From the NCBI GenBank assembly GCA_002900995.3, contig CM035308.1:3746089-3810088 (forward strand): a stretch of DNA of 64,000 bases. The letters are read 5' to 3'. This DNA is from Ganoderma boninense (lineage: Eukaryota; Basidiomycota; Agaricomycetes; Polyporales; Polyporaceae). The position numbers and the translations under genes were made by a program. The notes under the pieces are model-generated. The model ran no database searches and was not told where the DNA came from. It saw only the letters and a list, made by a program, of their open reading frames with translations. Below, piece by piece: positions 1 through 10,981 of the stretch. Positions within the stretch are counted from its first letter, which is position 1. Every line of letters starts with the position of its first letter.

Positions 1-1379
1 TCAAATTGCAGGCAACTCAACTCAGCTGTTGGAACCCTGAGCATTCGCTTAAGAGCATCATCTGACCTTATAATGCGCAGTAAGAACTTAGCGAACTCGT
101 AAGCTTAAGAATTCAAATGCCGATCTTGAAGTCAGCCCTGGCCCCTCGCAAATCCCCGTCAATGCTCATTACGTCTGCTCTTGGATACACTAATCTTGTT
201 ACACAAATAATACAGGTTGTACAGCGTAGCCCGTGCCGGAGACAAGCCCGCGGTCAGAACAGTCATGCATGCGCTCCCAGCCGGCGGAGCACCACGGCCA
301 TGAGTTAATGCAAGAGAATACGTCAGGATCGCAGTTGATTGGATGATGAGGTGGACAAACTTACTGTTCTGCCTGACACACAGTGAACGGGGTCTGCTCC
401 GGACCCTGGTCGGGTCTGCGAAAGGAAAATCGGCTGCACGGCGCAGCCCTTCATGGCGGCACAAATCAACCTCTTTAGTGCGGGCAGCCGCATATGTGGA
501 CATGCTGATCATTTCGACTCAAAGGCATGGGTGCACGAACATTGAATTGAGGACATGCTGCACGAAAGAGGGAGCAAGTGTTAGCAAGGTAGACATCGGA
601 GAGAACAACTTACCCATCGCCGCGGTTCTGCCCGCATCCACCGCGTACTAGCACAACCGCCCTGCGCCTATCCAATCCCTCTCAATCTCCGTCCAACAAC
701 TGCGTGGTTCCACTGACTATTGCATCGAACATGTGGGACATGCGCTGCAGGGTTTCACGGAAGAGCGGCCGAGTGTGGAACCGACTAGTATTCGGCGGGG
801 CCCGGGCCTTGTTAGCACGCATTCCTTCCGGACAAGAGTTTTGGGCCAGAAATGAAGCAGATCGTAGCTCACCGCATGGAGTCCCATGAACCGCATAAAA
901 ATTGCAGCCCTGATGATTCTGCCTGAGATATGCCGCTGCGGCCGCAAGAGCCCCGGCAGTCGGTCGCACTGCGATGGCGCCGGGCCCTAGAATCAGTGCT
1001 GAGAGTGAGGCGCATGTCATCACGTACCCTCAGCGTGATTGAGGCATCGTACGACGAACTGATCTTTTGCAGACGCAAAGGAGCCGCATCAGAGTGAGCA
1101 AGCGGAGGACAAGGAGAGCGTCCCCCGACTTGGACGTCTTGGACGCGAGAGAGCAGCGCCACCACGACGCAAGCGCCCGGTGCTGCCATTTGCGGACATG
1201 GGCGGACAACGGGTCCGGTGCCGCGCCCGCCGTGTTTGCTCTCGACCACGACATGCCCGTCGCCGTTCCCCTCCACAACAATCGATGTATGCGTCCAAAG
1301 CTACTAGCACAACACTGGAAAGCCTCTGTGCACCACGAACAGCCCTCGTACGGCACCCCAAACCCGTTGCTTCTACCAG
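1..1379. other. No supported gene (left flank)
   Basis: Only short overlapping open frames on both strands, none with a recognisable motif or an exon chain. I see no promoter, repeat or RNA gene here. It may be the 3' flank of the minus-strand ORF that ends at 1380. Confidence 0.5.
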
Positions 1380-1849
1380 CTAGCATGCGCCCTCGTCCTC
1401 CGACTCCACCACGTCCTCCTCCTCAACATCCGAGTCGAGGATCAACTTTGGCGTCTTGGGGCCGTCTCTGGGGTGCCTGAGCGGGAGGCCCAGCGGGTTC
1501 GTCACCGGACGAAACCTGCTCCGCCCAATGTCGTTCCGCCCGAACGGGCCCCAGCAGAACGGCGGACGGTGCGTCGGGGGTGCGCCAGGCAGGACGGCTC
1601 TCGCGTTCCGCCGTGCGAGCTCCACGTCGTCATCGGTCGCGGGCTCGAAACGAAGGATGCCGGCGTTCCAGAGCGCGAGCAAGAAGCGCAGCACAGGCTG
1701 GCCGCCGACGAGGTCGCTCGGGTTCGCGAACGGGATGTTCGCGTACCACGGCCAGCCGACCAGGTTTTGCCGACAGCGGACGACGACGCCGCGTGCGTAC
1801 CGCCTCTCCGACCACCCCATGTTCGCCGTGGAGTCCCCGGAGTCGTGTC
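1380..1849 (-). CDS. C-terminal exon of an unrecognised polypore-type protein
   Basis: A minus-strand frame of about 156 codons whose last 146 begin at an ATG at 1820. It reads further upstream to a good splice acceptor (CCACAG just before 1849), so the ATG is probably internal and upstream exons are missing from my model. Seen: a basic segment followed by a hydrophobic, Trp-rich stretch (GWPWYANIPFANPSDL), then a Leu-rich helix, a proline-rich part and an acidic tail ending DSDVEEEDVVESEDEGAC. The composition and length are protein-like while opposing frames are Arg/Ala shadows. From memory this resembles short proteins common in Polyporales genomes with no assigned function; that is an impression, not a search result. 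No function is proposed. Confidence 0.45.
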
Positions 1850-3694
1850 CTGTGGATATGGGACGTGTCAGAGCAGGGGAGCGTGGGACCAGCCAGACAA
1901 GGTACGCACTTAGCCGTATGGTTACTTTTCCTCAGAACTCGGCTTTGAGCTCCGCGAGTCCGTTTGAGTATTGGCGTCGAGTTCGGGAGCCTGCTGCATG
2001 AGGAAAAGCGCGGTCGCGAATGGCGGGCATGGTTGGCTGCTGCATGCAGGCCTGTGACGATATATCAGGTGAGGGGAAAATGTCCCGGGCGAATTGAGTT
2101 TTATGCATAGACGGTTCATTTAAAATATTTGGAGGTCTGTCTCTTCGTCTCGCGCTTCTGTAGATCTGTACGATGCATGGATCGCGATCCATGCATGGCC
2201 ATTTCTCATGTGTCTAACCGTTCTCTGCCTCCATGAGCCAGCATGCATCTACCTGTCTTGTCGATGCATCGGAAGCGGACGTATTTGGCTGGTGGCTGAG
2301 CGGTGAGAACCTCGACAACCGTCTCGTTACGCACGTCTCGCAGGAGTTCAAGCGCAAGCTGTCGACCCCAGGAACCTCTTTGGAGACTCCCGTGCTCTCT
2401 GTCGTCTCCGTAGTGCCTCCGATAACCTCTAGAGCACTCTCTTCCACAGATCGTCCATCGAGATCCGCTCATTTGCACCTCAACAGTATCAACTTCGTTT
2501 TTCTCTCGCGGAGCTCTTCCCAGGATCTCTGCTGTTCTGCCACGGCAGCCTCTCCGAAGAACTCATGCCCAGAGAGCATTCGGTAAGCCTCTGCTACAAC
2601 GGCATGTTGACGCATCCATTCATCATAAATCCATATCTGCATACCTCCGGCAACTCGCTGCTAGGTTCGTGCATTATCCGGCTGCAGCAGTGTGCGTGGG
2701 TGCATCGCTTCGCTCGCGTGGTGGGGACACGGCAGTCTGGTCTGTGCTACTGTAGCCAAACGACAGCTTCGGAGCGAGACATATGTGGCTGGAGTTCCTC
2801 GTCCGGCTGGCAGGTACGTCATCCTGCTCAAATGCAGAGACTCGGATGGGGACAGCGGCGGCGGCCTTGCCGTACAGATTTGCAGATGCAAATGACATCT
2901 CTCTGACTCACTATTATTCTGGTTCAAGGTCAATCATAGTCGTGCAACTTCTCTCATTTCACTTAGCCGAGTCCCACCATGCTAAAATTCCCCGCCATGA
3001 GCTCATGTCCTCGCATCTGGCTCGTATCGTGCCCGTTGTTTGATCAAGGGTCGCTAACGATCGCATCTCGCATATTTTAGACGTTGTGTGCCTCCACGGC
3101 CGATGCTCGGAGCCCAGAAGATCTGCTCCGCAGTCCGTTGCCAGTCACCAAGGGAGGCACTCCCGCCTTTCGAACCTCCGCCATCACACTGCAAAACAAT
3201 CGAGCGAGCACCGCGAACCGGCAATGAGCATCGCTCGGCCGACCCTGATCTGCAATCTGGGTGAGTCTACCAGCGTCTCTGCCATAATGGCCATCCCGTC
3301 ATGCCGAACTGACAACAGACACTCTATGGATGCCGCCATACGGCTACTCTCGCAGTCAGCGAGCGGCGACAGAATACCCTCAGCCAGTGCGACGAATGCG
3401 AAAGGAATCCCCTCGGACTCTTGACCACTGGGTGGCCTAGCACTTCCGAGTCCGAGTCCCTCGGGCGCCGCAGCATTGCCGTGCCGTGGACCTTCCCATA
3501 TACAATTCATGCTGTGCGGACGCGTCGTGCGCGCGCGCGACAGAGACGGAGACCGCGAGCGTGCGCACTGGCACTCGGGGGTACGGCTGCACGATGCTCA
3601 GCGTCGAGAGCCCGCCGCCGATCGAGTCCGCCAGGTGCCCCTTCGGGGACGGGAGCTTTGTTGGGTCCTCGCTCAGCCCGACGCGATGGTGATC
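1850..3694. other. No supported gene up to the assembly gap
   Basis: Several 60-110 codon frames exist on both strands but none forms an exon chain. On the minus strand, the 250 bases next to the gap (about 3437-3694) hold a fairly protein-like frame (GHLADSIGGGLSTLSIVQPY). It does not match the expected C-terminal half of the thiamine-diphosphate enzyme on the other side of the gap, so it may belong to another gene or to a misjoined contig. Confidence 0.4.
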
Positions 3695-3794
3695 NNNNNN
3701 NNNNNNNNNNNNNNNNNNNNNNNNNNNNNNNNNNNNNNNNNNNNNNNNNNNNNNNNNNNNNNNNNNNNNNNNNNNNNNNNNNNNNNNNNNNNNN
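3695..3794. other. Scaffold gap, 100 N
   Basis: Exactly 100 N bases, the usual placeholder for a gap of unknown length. It interrupts the minus-strand thiamine-diphosphate enzyme just after its central domain. A second, GC-rich copy of the same gene lies 11 kb away in the opposite orientation, which could have hindered assembly. Confidence 0.97.
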
Positions 3795-5497
3795 TCGCCA
3801 CTTTCGCCTTGACCGCGGGCACGTCGATCGCGGCTACGAGCTGCGAGAGTGCAATCTCGGCGTCGGCCTTGCAGAGCAGCTCCGCGTCGACGTGCTGCCA
3901 GCCCCAGTTCATCTTGAGCGGGTCCGAGTCGACGACGAAAACACGCGCGTCGGGCCTCGGCGCGTTTCCCGCAGCTTCTACCCACGGCACGTCGAGCTCA
4001 AGGAGGATGAGGACGTCCGCGTGCTGAAGCAGGTCATTCTTGCCCCCGAACGCGGTGCCGATGTAGTGAGGGTGCGTCCAGGGAATGCACATGGACATCG
4101 GACAGGAGGTGTAGACGCCTATTGCGAGGAGAGTGGAGAGCTGTGCGAGGAGCGGGACGGTCGCAGGGTTCCGCCCGGCGTTCGCAGTGATGATGAGGGG
4201 GAACTGTGCAGTAAGGAGCGCCTCGACGATCGTGTTTAGAGCTGTATGAGGGGATAGTCAGTTCCTGACCGCGAAGATGGCGAAGAGAAATGCCACTGTG
4301 ATAGAGATATTATAAGGCTCTATCTCCGCCGCACTAAGTCAACAGGGATTACCCATTATACCGCCCACGTCAACGCTACGGACAGTTGTCGCAGCGGTGC
4401 ATGCCTTTGCCATGCCCGAGGCACGAGTCTCTTTCGTGACCGGAGTCCGTGAGTGGCCACAAGTTGCCAACAGCTATGATACCAGTCATTGAATTGGATT
4501 CTTGGCGATCTTCGGCAGTCAGACACTACAACCAATTCTGACCAGTTGGGACAGGTCGTGAAACCGATCAAATCTGGTTGTCAGTGCCTGACCGATCGCT
4601 CCGGCTGCTCTGTCTGGCCCGAGGTTTACTGGCAATATTCCTTTCGGGCAGAGCTAAGGGCACCAAACCGGATGAGGACACCGTGAATATGAAGATAATT
4701 ACCTGAGTCGGGAAGCCCACCCCCTTGGATGGAGGGCCACTTCGAAAATTCTATCTTCTCGTTGAAAATCGACTCATCGACTTCTTCCTCTGTGGTCTCG
4801 CGACGGGCCCACAGGTACACCGGACCTTTCGGATGGCTTGTCGCGCTGAAAATGAGTTAGTATCGCGTGTAGCGGGAGATATTGTACGTCACAGACATTT
4901 GCAAGGCGCGCAGAATCATCTGCCTGGCATTCTTCCCCCTCTGTATCTGCGCGGTATATCGCATGTACTGACGTACGATCGATGGCTGATCGGGAACATC
5001 TGTGGTCATCTGTGAGATGCAAACGCAGCTAACACGATATCAAAAGGGACCTTGATGCCACATTGGCCACTCGTTCTTCGTGCCCTTCAGCCGTCTGTCC
5101 GATGAATGAGGAGCATGGCCGGCGAAGATGAGAACCGGAGTGTGTCCGCGATCGACGTTGTGGACTGCACCCCCAAGTCCCTGATATCCATGAGAACCTG
5201 ATCAGCGAACGTGGCCGTCAAAATGAAGAGCTTCCTGAAGCTTACCTGGGTTCCGACGTCGACATGCACAATAACCGCTGCAGGCTTTCCGGTTACCTGG
5301 GCGTAACCCTGGGCTGCGCTAAGCGCGACCATCTCATGCGGGCAAGTGATGATCTCGACGGGAGTCTTGCCGTGCTCCACTCGCTCGCGCTCGAGATCTT
5401 CCAGGAAGGCAGGGTGGTCGTTTCCCCAGTTCACGAACGCATGCGTGACGCCTGCGTCGGCGAGGGCCTTGAAGATCATGGACGCAGTGGTGTACAT
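3795..5497 (-). CDS. Thiamine-diphosphate-dependent decarboxylase/acetolactate synthase-like enzyme, copy 1 (partial)
   Basis: Exons on the minus strand: 5497-5246, 5180-5051, 4999-4897, 4845-4703 and 4241 to the gap at 3795. The start MYTTAS is chosen because copy 2 starts identically; an upstream in-frame ATG at 5560 is not conserved. The N-terminal Pyr domain has the catalytic-type glutamate (CPHEM) and the GYAQVTGKPA segment; the central domain has ITANAGRN and FVVDSDPLK. The cofactor domain (GDG...NN) is missing because the gap begins here. Exons 2 and 3 are exactly the same length as in copy 2 (130 and 103 bases), with all intron phases conserved. Intron 4 is 461 bases against 61 in copy 2 and contains two near-identical 15-base direct repeats (around 4257 and 4578). 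The family covers benzoylformate decarboxylase, acetolactate synthase and oxalyl-CoA decarboxylase relatives; the substrate cannot be read from sequence. Confidence 0.85.
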
Positions 5498-6389
5498 CCT
5501 AGCAGAGTCCCGCTGAGTGGAGAAATCCGTATGAGTGCGAGGGTGATGTTGAAGGGACAAGATAAAATCGACGATGGAATGGGATAATCCTCGCTCCCGC
5601 AGCTGGTCGACGAGTGTGTCATGTGGAAGCTACGTTTTCCCAGTGGACGGCCCGTACGTCGCGCCTTGGGCTCTGGACACTGTAGATGAGTAATCCGGTC
5701 AACCGTAGTCAGCTGTCCCTACAAAAATGGACCACAAGCCCACAAACGGTGTGCATTGCGAGTTGAGTCCCATGATGCCGAACGTCGTGTGTGCAAGATC
5801 GTCCTGAAGTACCGGTAAGTAAGCCTTGAAAGTTGAGAACAATATACCCAGTGATATCTAGACGCTCATCCTCGCTAATCGACATCATAGGATCGGAGAT
5901 CGGATTGTTATCCAACTCCAACTTGGCTTGAAGCTTGGAGTCCACCCTCGACTAATATCGCGTATTTTTTCTTTCTTCACTGAGGCTATTATGACCAGAA
6001 CTTTCCCAGCTCTTCATGTACTGCCTTGAGAACACTAACATATACCGGGAGTCCTCCAGAACCAACCTTCATCTTTATTTGAAATATTGCGGAAGGCTGC
6101 ATAATGAGAAACAAGTAGTGCGCCGGCATGCAAATCCATTACGTATTCATTAGGCTCTATGTAGCGACCAAACGGTAACAGACGGTTACCGACTTGGTAG
6201 GTGTTGCCTTTCTTGTGGAGCAACTGGTTTAATATCTATGACTCAGGATGACTTCGCTAGCATGGCCACGTTGGTTCGTGATGCTTCCCTCCATTAAATG
6301 CCGAAGCACGATGCGAAACTCCAACCAGGTCGCCGATACTCCCCGGGCCCCCAGTCGTCCTCTTTGCCAACACATCCCCCAGTCTCGTA
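5498..6389. other. Divergent intergenic region
   Basis: Lies between the start of thiamine-diphosphate enzyme copy 1 (-) and the first 2-oxoglutarate oxygenase (+), so it should hold both promoters. I see AT-richer stretches but no convincing TATA box and no supported ORF. Confidence 0.5.
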
Positions 6390-7938
6390 ATGGCGAAGCG
6401 CAAGCAGGACAAAAATGAAGAGCCGCCACTTCACTGGCCCAAGCACCTCAAATACATGAAGTCCAGCATCGTCGCGAAACCGCCTTACTGCCAAGGCACC
6501 CTGGCCTTGCCCAACAACGATTTCACCCTTTTCTATAAGTCAGAAGGAAATGCTCAGTGAGTGATTCATCGCCGTCATTAAGATACGACGACCCCTCTCA
6601 TATACCCCTCCTCCTCCGCGACAAGTTGCATCAACCTCTCCGCCGCATCTGCTGTGGATTTACGGCATCTAGCAGACACGTGCGCCCCGGCCACGTTCGG
6701 CGTCGCTGGTGAGGATGTGTACGACGAAACGTATCGTAAAGCAGGCAAGCTCGACAACAAAGACTTTGCCATCGCATTCGATGCGCGGGGCTCAAGCCTG
6801 GTGGACGCCATCCGCACTGAACTGCTTCTCGAAAATCCCATGCGAATGGAGTCCAAGGATCTCAAGATGGAACTCTACAAGCTGAACGTTTACGGTGCGT
6901 CCCTGATGTTGTTCTTCGCTCCACGGCACTCAGGGCGGGGACCTCAATCCAGGGAAGGATGCATTTTTCAAGGCACACGTCGACACACCTCGCAGCGCTC
7001 TTATGTTCGGCTCGCTCGTCATCGTCTTCCCTACTCCGCACGAGGGAGGCGCACTCAAACTCCGCGCTCCGGGCCGCTATGAAGGCGAGACCCTCGAGTG
7101 GACGTTCGACTCGTCCGCCCTGCTCGCAGAACAGGAGAAGCCGTCGATCGCCTACGTTGCGTTCTTCAGCGACGTCGAGCACGAGGTCATGCCCGTCACC
7201 TCCGGGCACCGCGTGACGATCACGTACAACCTCTACTATGCCGTCCACGAGCCAGAGCCCTCCACCGAGCTCAACCAGATCTCGACGAACGAGCACTCGT
7301 TCCAGGCAGCTCTGCAAGCTGCCCTCCAGGACCCGTCCTTCTTGCCGACCGGCGGGAGCCTGATGTTTGGCCTGAGGCACCAGTACCCGCTGGCGACGTC
7401 TTACAAGTCGGGCGACAACAAAGAAAAGGAGGCCGCCAAGACGGCCCTCCGCGCTCTCGAGCTGCGCCTCAAGGCGTCGGATGGCGTAATGCTCAAGGTG
7501 CTCCGCGAGAGTGCGCTCGACGCGTCGCTCAGGATCCTGTACGAGGCGCGCTGGAGCCAGTGGACCTCGTGCCACAGCTACGTTATGGCGGATCGCGTGC
7601 TCCCACTCCCCGGCACAGGGAGCATGGTGCAGAAGGGGGCGGCGGAGTACCTCGTGGCTGTGGGCGGCGAGCTCGTCGAGGACGCGGTGCTCCTCGCGGA
7701 GCGGCTGGCGAAGAAGGCACGCCGCGAGCTCTCGAGCTACCGGGACAAGCAGGACGATGCAACATCCGTGTACTGGGTGACTGACCACCCGCTTCGGCGG
7801 ACGGGCGCGAAGCCATTCCAGAAGACAATCCAGACGTACGGGAACGAACCGACGTTGGATGTCGTGTACTGGAAGATTTGGATATTGGCACGGGTCGGGC
7901 CCGCGGGGCAGCGAGCGACCATGGTGGCTCAGGCGTAG
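6390..7938 (+). CDS. 2-oxoglutarate/Fe(II)-dependent oxygenase (prolyl 4-hydroxylase-like), tandem copy 1
   Basis: Three exons (6390-6556, 6626-6894, 6953-7938) give 473 residues. The start is the ATG opening MAKRKQDKNEE, matched by the paralog at 8745 with the same exon phases. Seen: the PPYCQGTLALPN segment, then in the catalytic core H154-x-D156 (KAHVDTP), H222 in the SDVEHEV segment and R232 ten residues later (SGHRV). This is the HxD...H...R iron and 2-oxoglutarate binding pattern of the prolyl 4-hydroxylase superfamily. No signal peptide is visible, so it is probably cytosolic or nuclear. The C-terminal half (WVTDHP, FQKTIQTYGNEPTLDVVYW) is conserved with the paralog and of unknown role. 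The substrate cannot be inferred. Confidence 0.88.
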
Positions 7939-8744
7939 ATACCTAGCTCACATAGTCTGGAATCCCTGTGTCTCGAGACAAGTTGTCAATTAAAAGCGGG
8001 TGTCGTAGCCGTCTCAAAACGTGCTACGCGGTCGTACCCTGCTTCTCGAGTGGGTATGGGGCTGCGCACACCTCGAAGAATGAGCCGCACGTCAGTATAC
8101 GGTATCGGATATCGATGGCAACTTCGCTAAGCGGGCTTCTAAATATTACCATACTCGACGTCCACACGGTCTAGCAAGCTCTAGTCTTTTAAATGACCCC
8201 CGTCAGCATTTTGGGGAGACTGGACGTAGGGTGCGTGCGCTTGAAACAAAGTAAATGTAAATTGTCTTTGTTCACGACCACTACCGTTATGACAGCACGA
8301 ATTCTCAATCCTCGGCCGACGCTGTTAGCCCTCATCGTGGCTTTGTCCTTGGAAGAATGTACCTTGCCTCAAGGCCGATACCTACGTAATGAAAATCTTG
8401 ATCCAAACCTCGAGGCGATCTACATGGATGGCCTGATCACCTAACGGGTAAATGTTTCCTACTACGGAAGATGCTAACCTCCTTCCCTTGGCGCAGTGAC
8501 TCGAAATGATTCATCGGTAAAGACCGTTTCGGACTCGGATAGCTGAACCTGGTCAGTGCAGGAGGGGGCGTGGAGAAGGCGGCATGTCCGTCTAGTATAT
8601 ATAAACCTATGGATCCCTCCTAGCGACACCACCATCTCAGCTCCTCGTCATCTATTATACCAAGACCACCCACGTCCTCTGAAGTCCGCTCGGGAAGAGC
8701 TCCAGTAGAACCTACCGCTCCTGAAACCTCCTCCCTCTTTCATC
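7939..8744. other. Spacer between the two tandem oxygenase genes
   Basis: About 800 bases holding the 3' flank of copy 1 and the promoter of copy 2. Short frames near 8193-8444 look incidental. The only clear signal is the TATA box listed separately. Confidence 0.6.
8596..8605 (+). promoter_or_regulatory. TATA box of oxygenase copy 2
   Basis: TATATATAAA, about 140 bases before the ATG at 8745, followed by a pyrimidine-rich leader. Copy 1 has no equally clear TATA box, so the two paralogs may differ in expression. Confidence 0.6.
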
Positions 8745-10707
8745 ATGTCAAACGCCGATCGAGATGCACAAGATCCACCTCGCCAGCCTGAGCTGCTCCG
8801 ATGGCTCAGGTGGAAGATCGCCGCAAGGCCCCCATACTGCCAGGGGACCTTAGCGCTGCCCAACAGCGACTTCACGCTCTTCTACGGCACGGAGGGCGAC
8901 GCTCAGTGAGTGTTCTCACCTGCAGTCCAGTTCACGGATCGTCATCCCCATCCACGTATTTACATCAATGTTAGCCGCATCAACCTCTCCGCGTCATCCA
9001 CGGCCCAGTTGCAGCATCTGGCAGACACATGTGCCCCAGCCACGTTCGGCGTTGCTGGCGAAGACGTGTACGATGAGACGTACCGCAAGGCGGGCAAGCT
9101 CGATAACAAGGACTTCGCGATTGGGTTCGATGCCCGGAGCTCGAGCCTGGTGGACGTCATCCGCACCGAGCTCCTGGTCGAAAGCCCGACGTGGGTCACA
9201 TCCGAAAACCTCAACATCGAACTTTACAAGTTGAATGTTTACGGTGCGTTCCCAAACACTGGTCTTCCCTAGGTGCTTCACTGATAATAGGCGCTGCGAT
9301 ACAGGCAAAGACGCGTTCTTCAAGGCCCACGTTGACACACCCCGCAGCGAGCTCATGTTCGGCTCCCTCGTCATCGTCTTCCCCACCCCGCACGAGGGAG
9401 GCGCGCTCAAGCTCCGCGCCACTGGGGATGGGAATGGAAGGATGCTAGAGTGGACCTTCGACTCGTCTGCCCTGCTCGCACAGCAGGAGCAGCCGTCGAT
9501 CGCGTACGTCGCGTTCTTCAGCGACGTCGAGCACGAGATCATGCCCATCACCTCCGGGCACCGCGTGTCGATCACCTACAACCTCTTCTACGCTGTCACC
9601 GCGTCCCCCTCCGAGCCCTCCTCCCCACCCTCGGCGTGCCAGTCCCCCAGACAGATCTCGACAAACGAGCAATCCTTTACCGACGCGCTGCGCGCTGTCC
9701 TCGCAGACCCCTCCTTCCTGCCCGACGGCGGGAACCTGATGTTTGGGCTGCGGCACCAGTACCCGCTTGCGACGGCCTCCGAGTCTGAGGGGAGGTACAT
9801 GCGGCGCCGCGACACGGAGGAAGCGAGAGAGACCGCCCGCGCGGCGCTCCGTGCGCTCGAAGGCCGGCTGAAGGCGACGGACGGGGTGATGCTGCGGGCG
9901 CTGCGTGGGAGCGGGCTCGACGCTGGACTGAGGGTGCTGTACGAGGCGCAGTGGAGCAAGTGGGATTGCACGACGGGGTACGTGATGGCGGACCGAGTGC
10001 TGCCGCTGCCGGATGTGAGTGAGAGGATTGAGGAGTCGGCCGTGGAGGTTCTACAGGGGGAAGGCGGGGAGCTCGTGCAGGACGCAGTGGTGCTCATGGC
10101 GAGGGCGATTGAGAGGGAGAAGGTAAGGGCGGAGGTGAAGGTGAGGCTGGAAGCCAGGGCGGAGGAGAGGGCGAAGGCTAAGGCAGAAGCGGAGGCCAAG
10201 GCGGAAGCCAAGGCCAAGGCGGAGGCGGGGGCAGAAGCGGGAACCAAAGGGGAGGCGGAGGCGAACAAGGACGAAGCGAAGTCCAAGACGAACAAGGACA
10301 GCGCAGAGGCGATGACGGAGAAGGAACAAGACAAAGATGAGGCGGAGAGCGAAGGTGAGGAGCATGACGAGGATGATGACGACAACGACAGCGACGAAGA
10401 CCAGGATGAAGAAGATGAAGAAGAGGACGAGGACGAGGACGAAGATGAGGACGAGGACGAAGATGAGGACGACTACGAATACGAACTTGAATGCGCCATG
10501 CCGTGGTACCGTGACGACGATGCGACGCCGGTGTTCTGGGTGACAGATCCTCCGATCGTGCGGTCGGGCAACGGATTCCAGAAGACGATCCAGACGTATG
10601 GCAACGAGCCGACGTTGGATGTCGTGTACTGGCGCATCTGGATCTTCGCGCGAGTCGGCACCGTGGGGCAGCGAGAGACGGCTCAGGCTCGGGCTTCGGA
10701 GGAGTAG
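8745..10707 (+). CDS. 2-oxoglutarate/Fe(II)-dependent oxygenase, tandem copy 2 with acidic insert
   Basis: Exons 8745-8905, 8975-9243 and 9305-10707 give 610 residues. Exon 2 is the same length as in copy 1 (269 bases) and both introns keep phase. The iron and 2-oxoglutarate residues are present: H152 and D154 (KAHVDTP), H220 (SDVEHEI), R230 (SGHRV). It differs from copy 1 by a low-complexity insert at about residues 416-540: first Ala/Lys/Glu-rich and helix-forming, then an almost pure Asp/Glu run of some 60 residues. After it the sequence returns to the shared ending FQKTIQTYGNEPTLDVVYW. The purine-rich repeat encoding the insert suggests growth by slippage. An acidic tail of this kind often contacts basic partners such as histones or ribosomal proteins, but that is only inference. 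Confidence 0.9.
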
Positions 10708-10981
10708 ATCAGCTTCGTACTTCCCGGATGCCTGCTAGGTACACGAAAAGATGTCCCACCGATGACAACCAAAATCCTGTTCTGAGAATACAGTCAACCA
10801 ACAAATAGTACCATACAATAAAGTTACAATCGCTGTCGGGTTGGACACCCGGAGTGAAAACGCGACTACAGGCCATGCTTCCGTCGTAAAAAGTATAAGA
10901 CTTGAAGTCGAAGTGGCCTGCACATTCACCAGCGGAACAGCCGCTGGAAAACAGTTCTCCTCCGAAGCGTGCCGGATGTGG

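Noticed and set aside
1456..2001. Long plus-strand frame (181 codons)
   Set aside because: It is the Arg/Pro-rich antisense shadow of the better minus-strand ORF at 1380-1849 and has no motif.
10160..10480. Minus-strand Ser/Leu-rich frames opposite the oxygenase acidic insert
   Set aside because: They are the complement of the Glu/Asp-coding repeat and have no independent support.
10735..10981. A CBM1 cellulose-binding module after the Ser/Thr-rich tail of GH12 copy 1
   Set aside because: The stop at 10982 is clear and the following frames lack the CBM1 cysteine and aromatic spacing.
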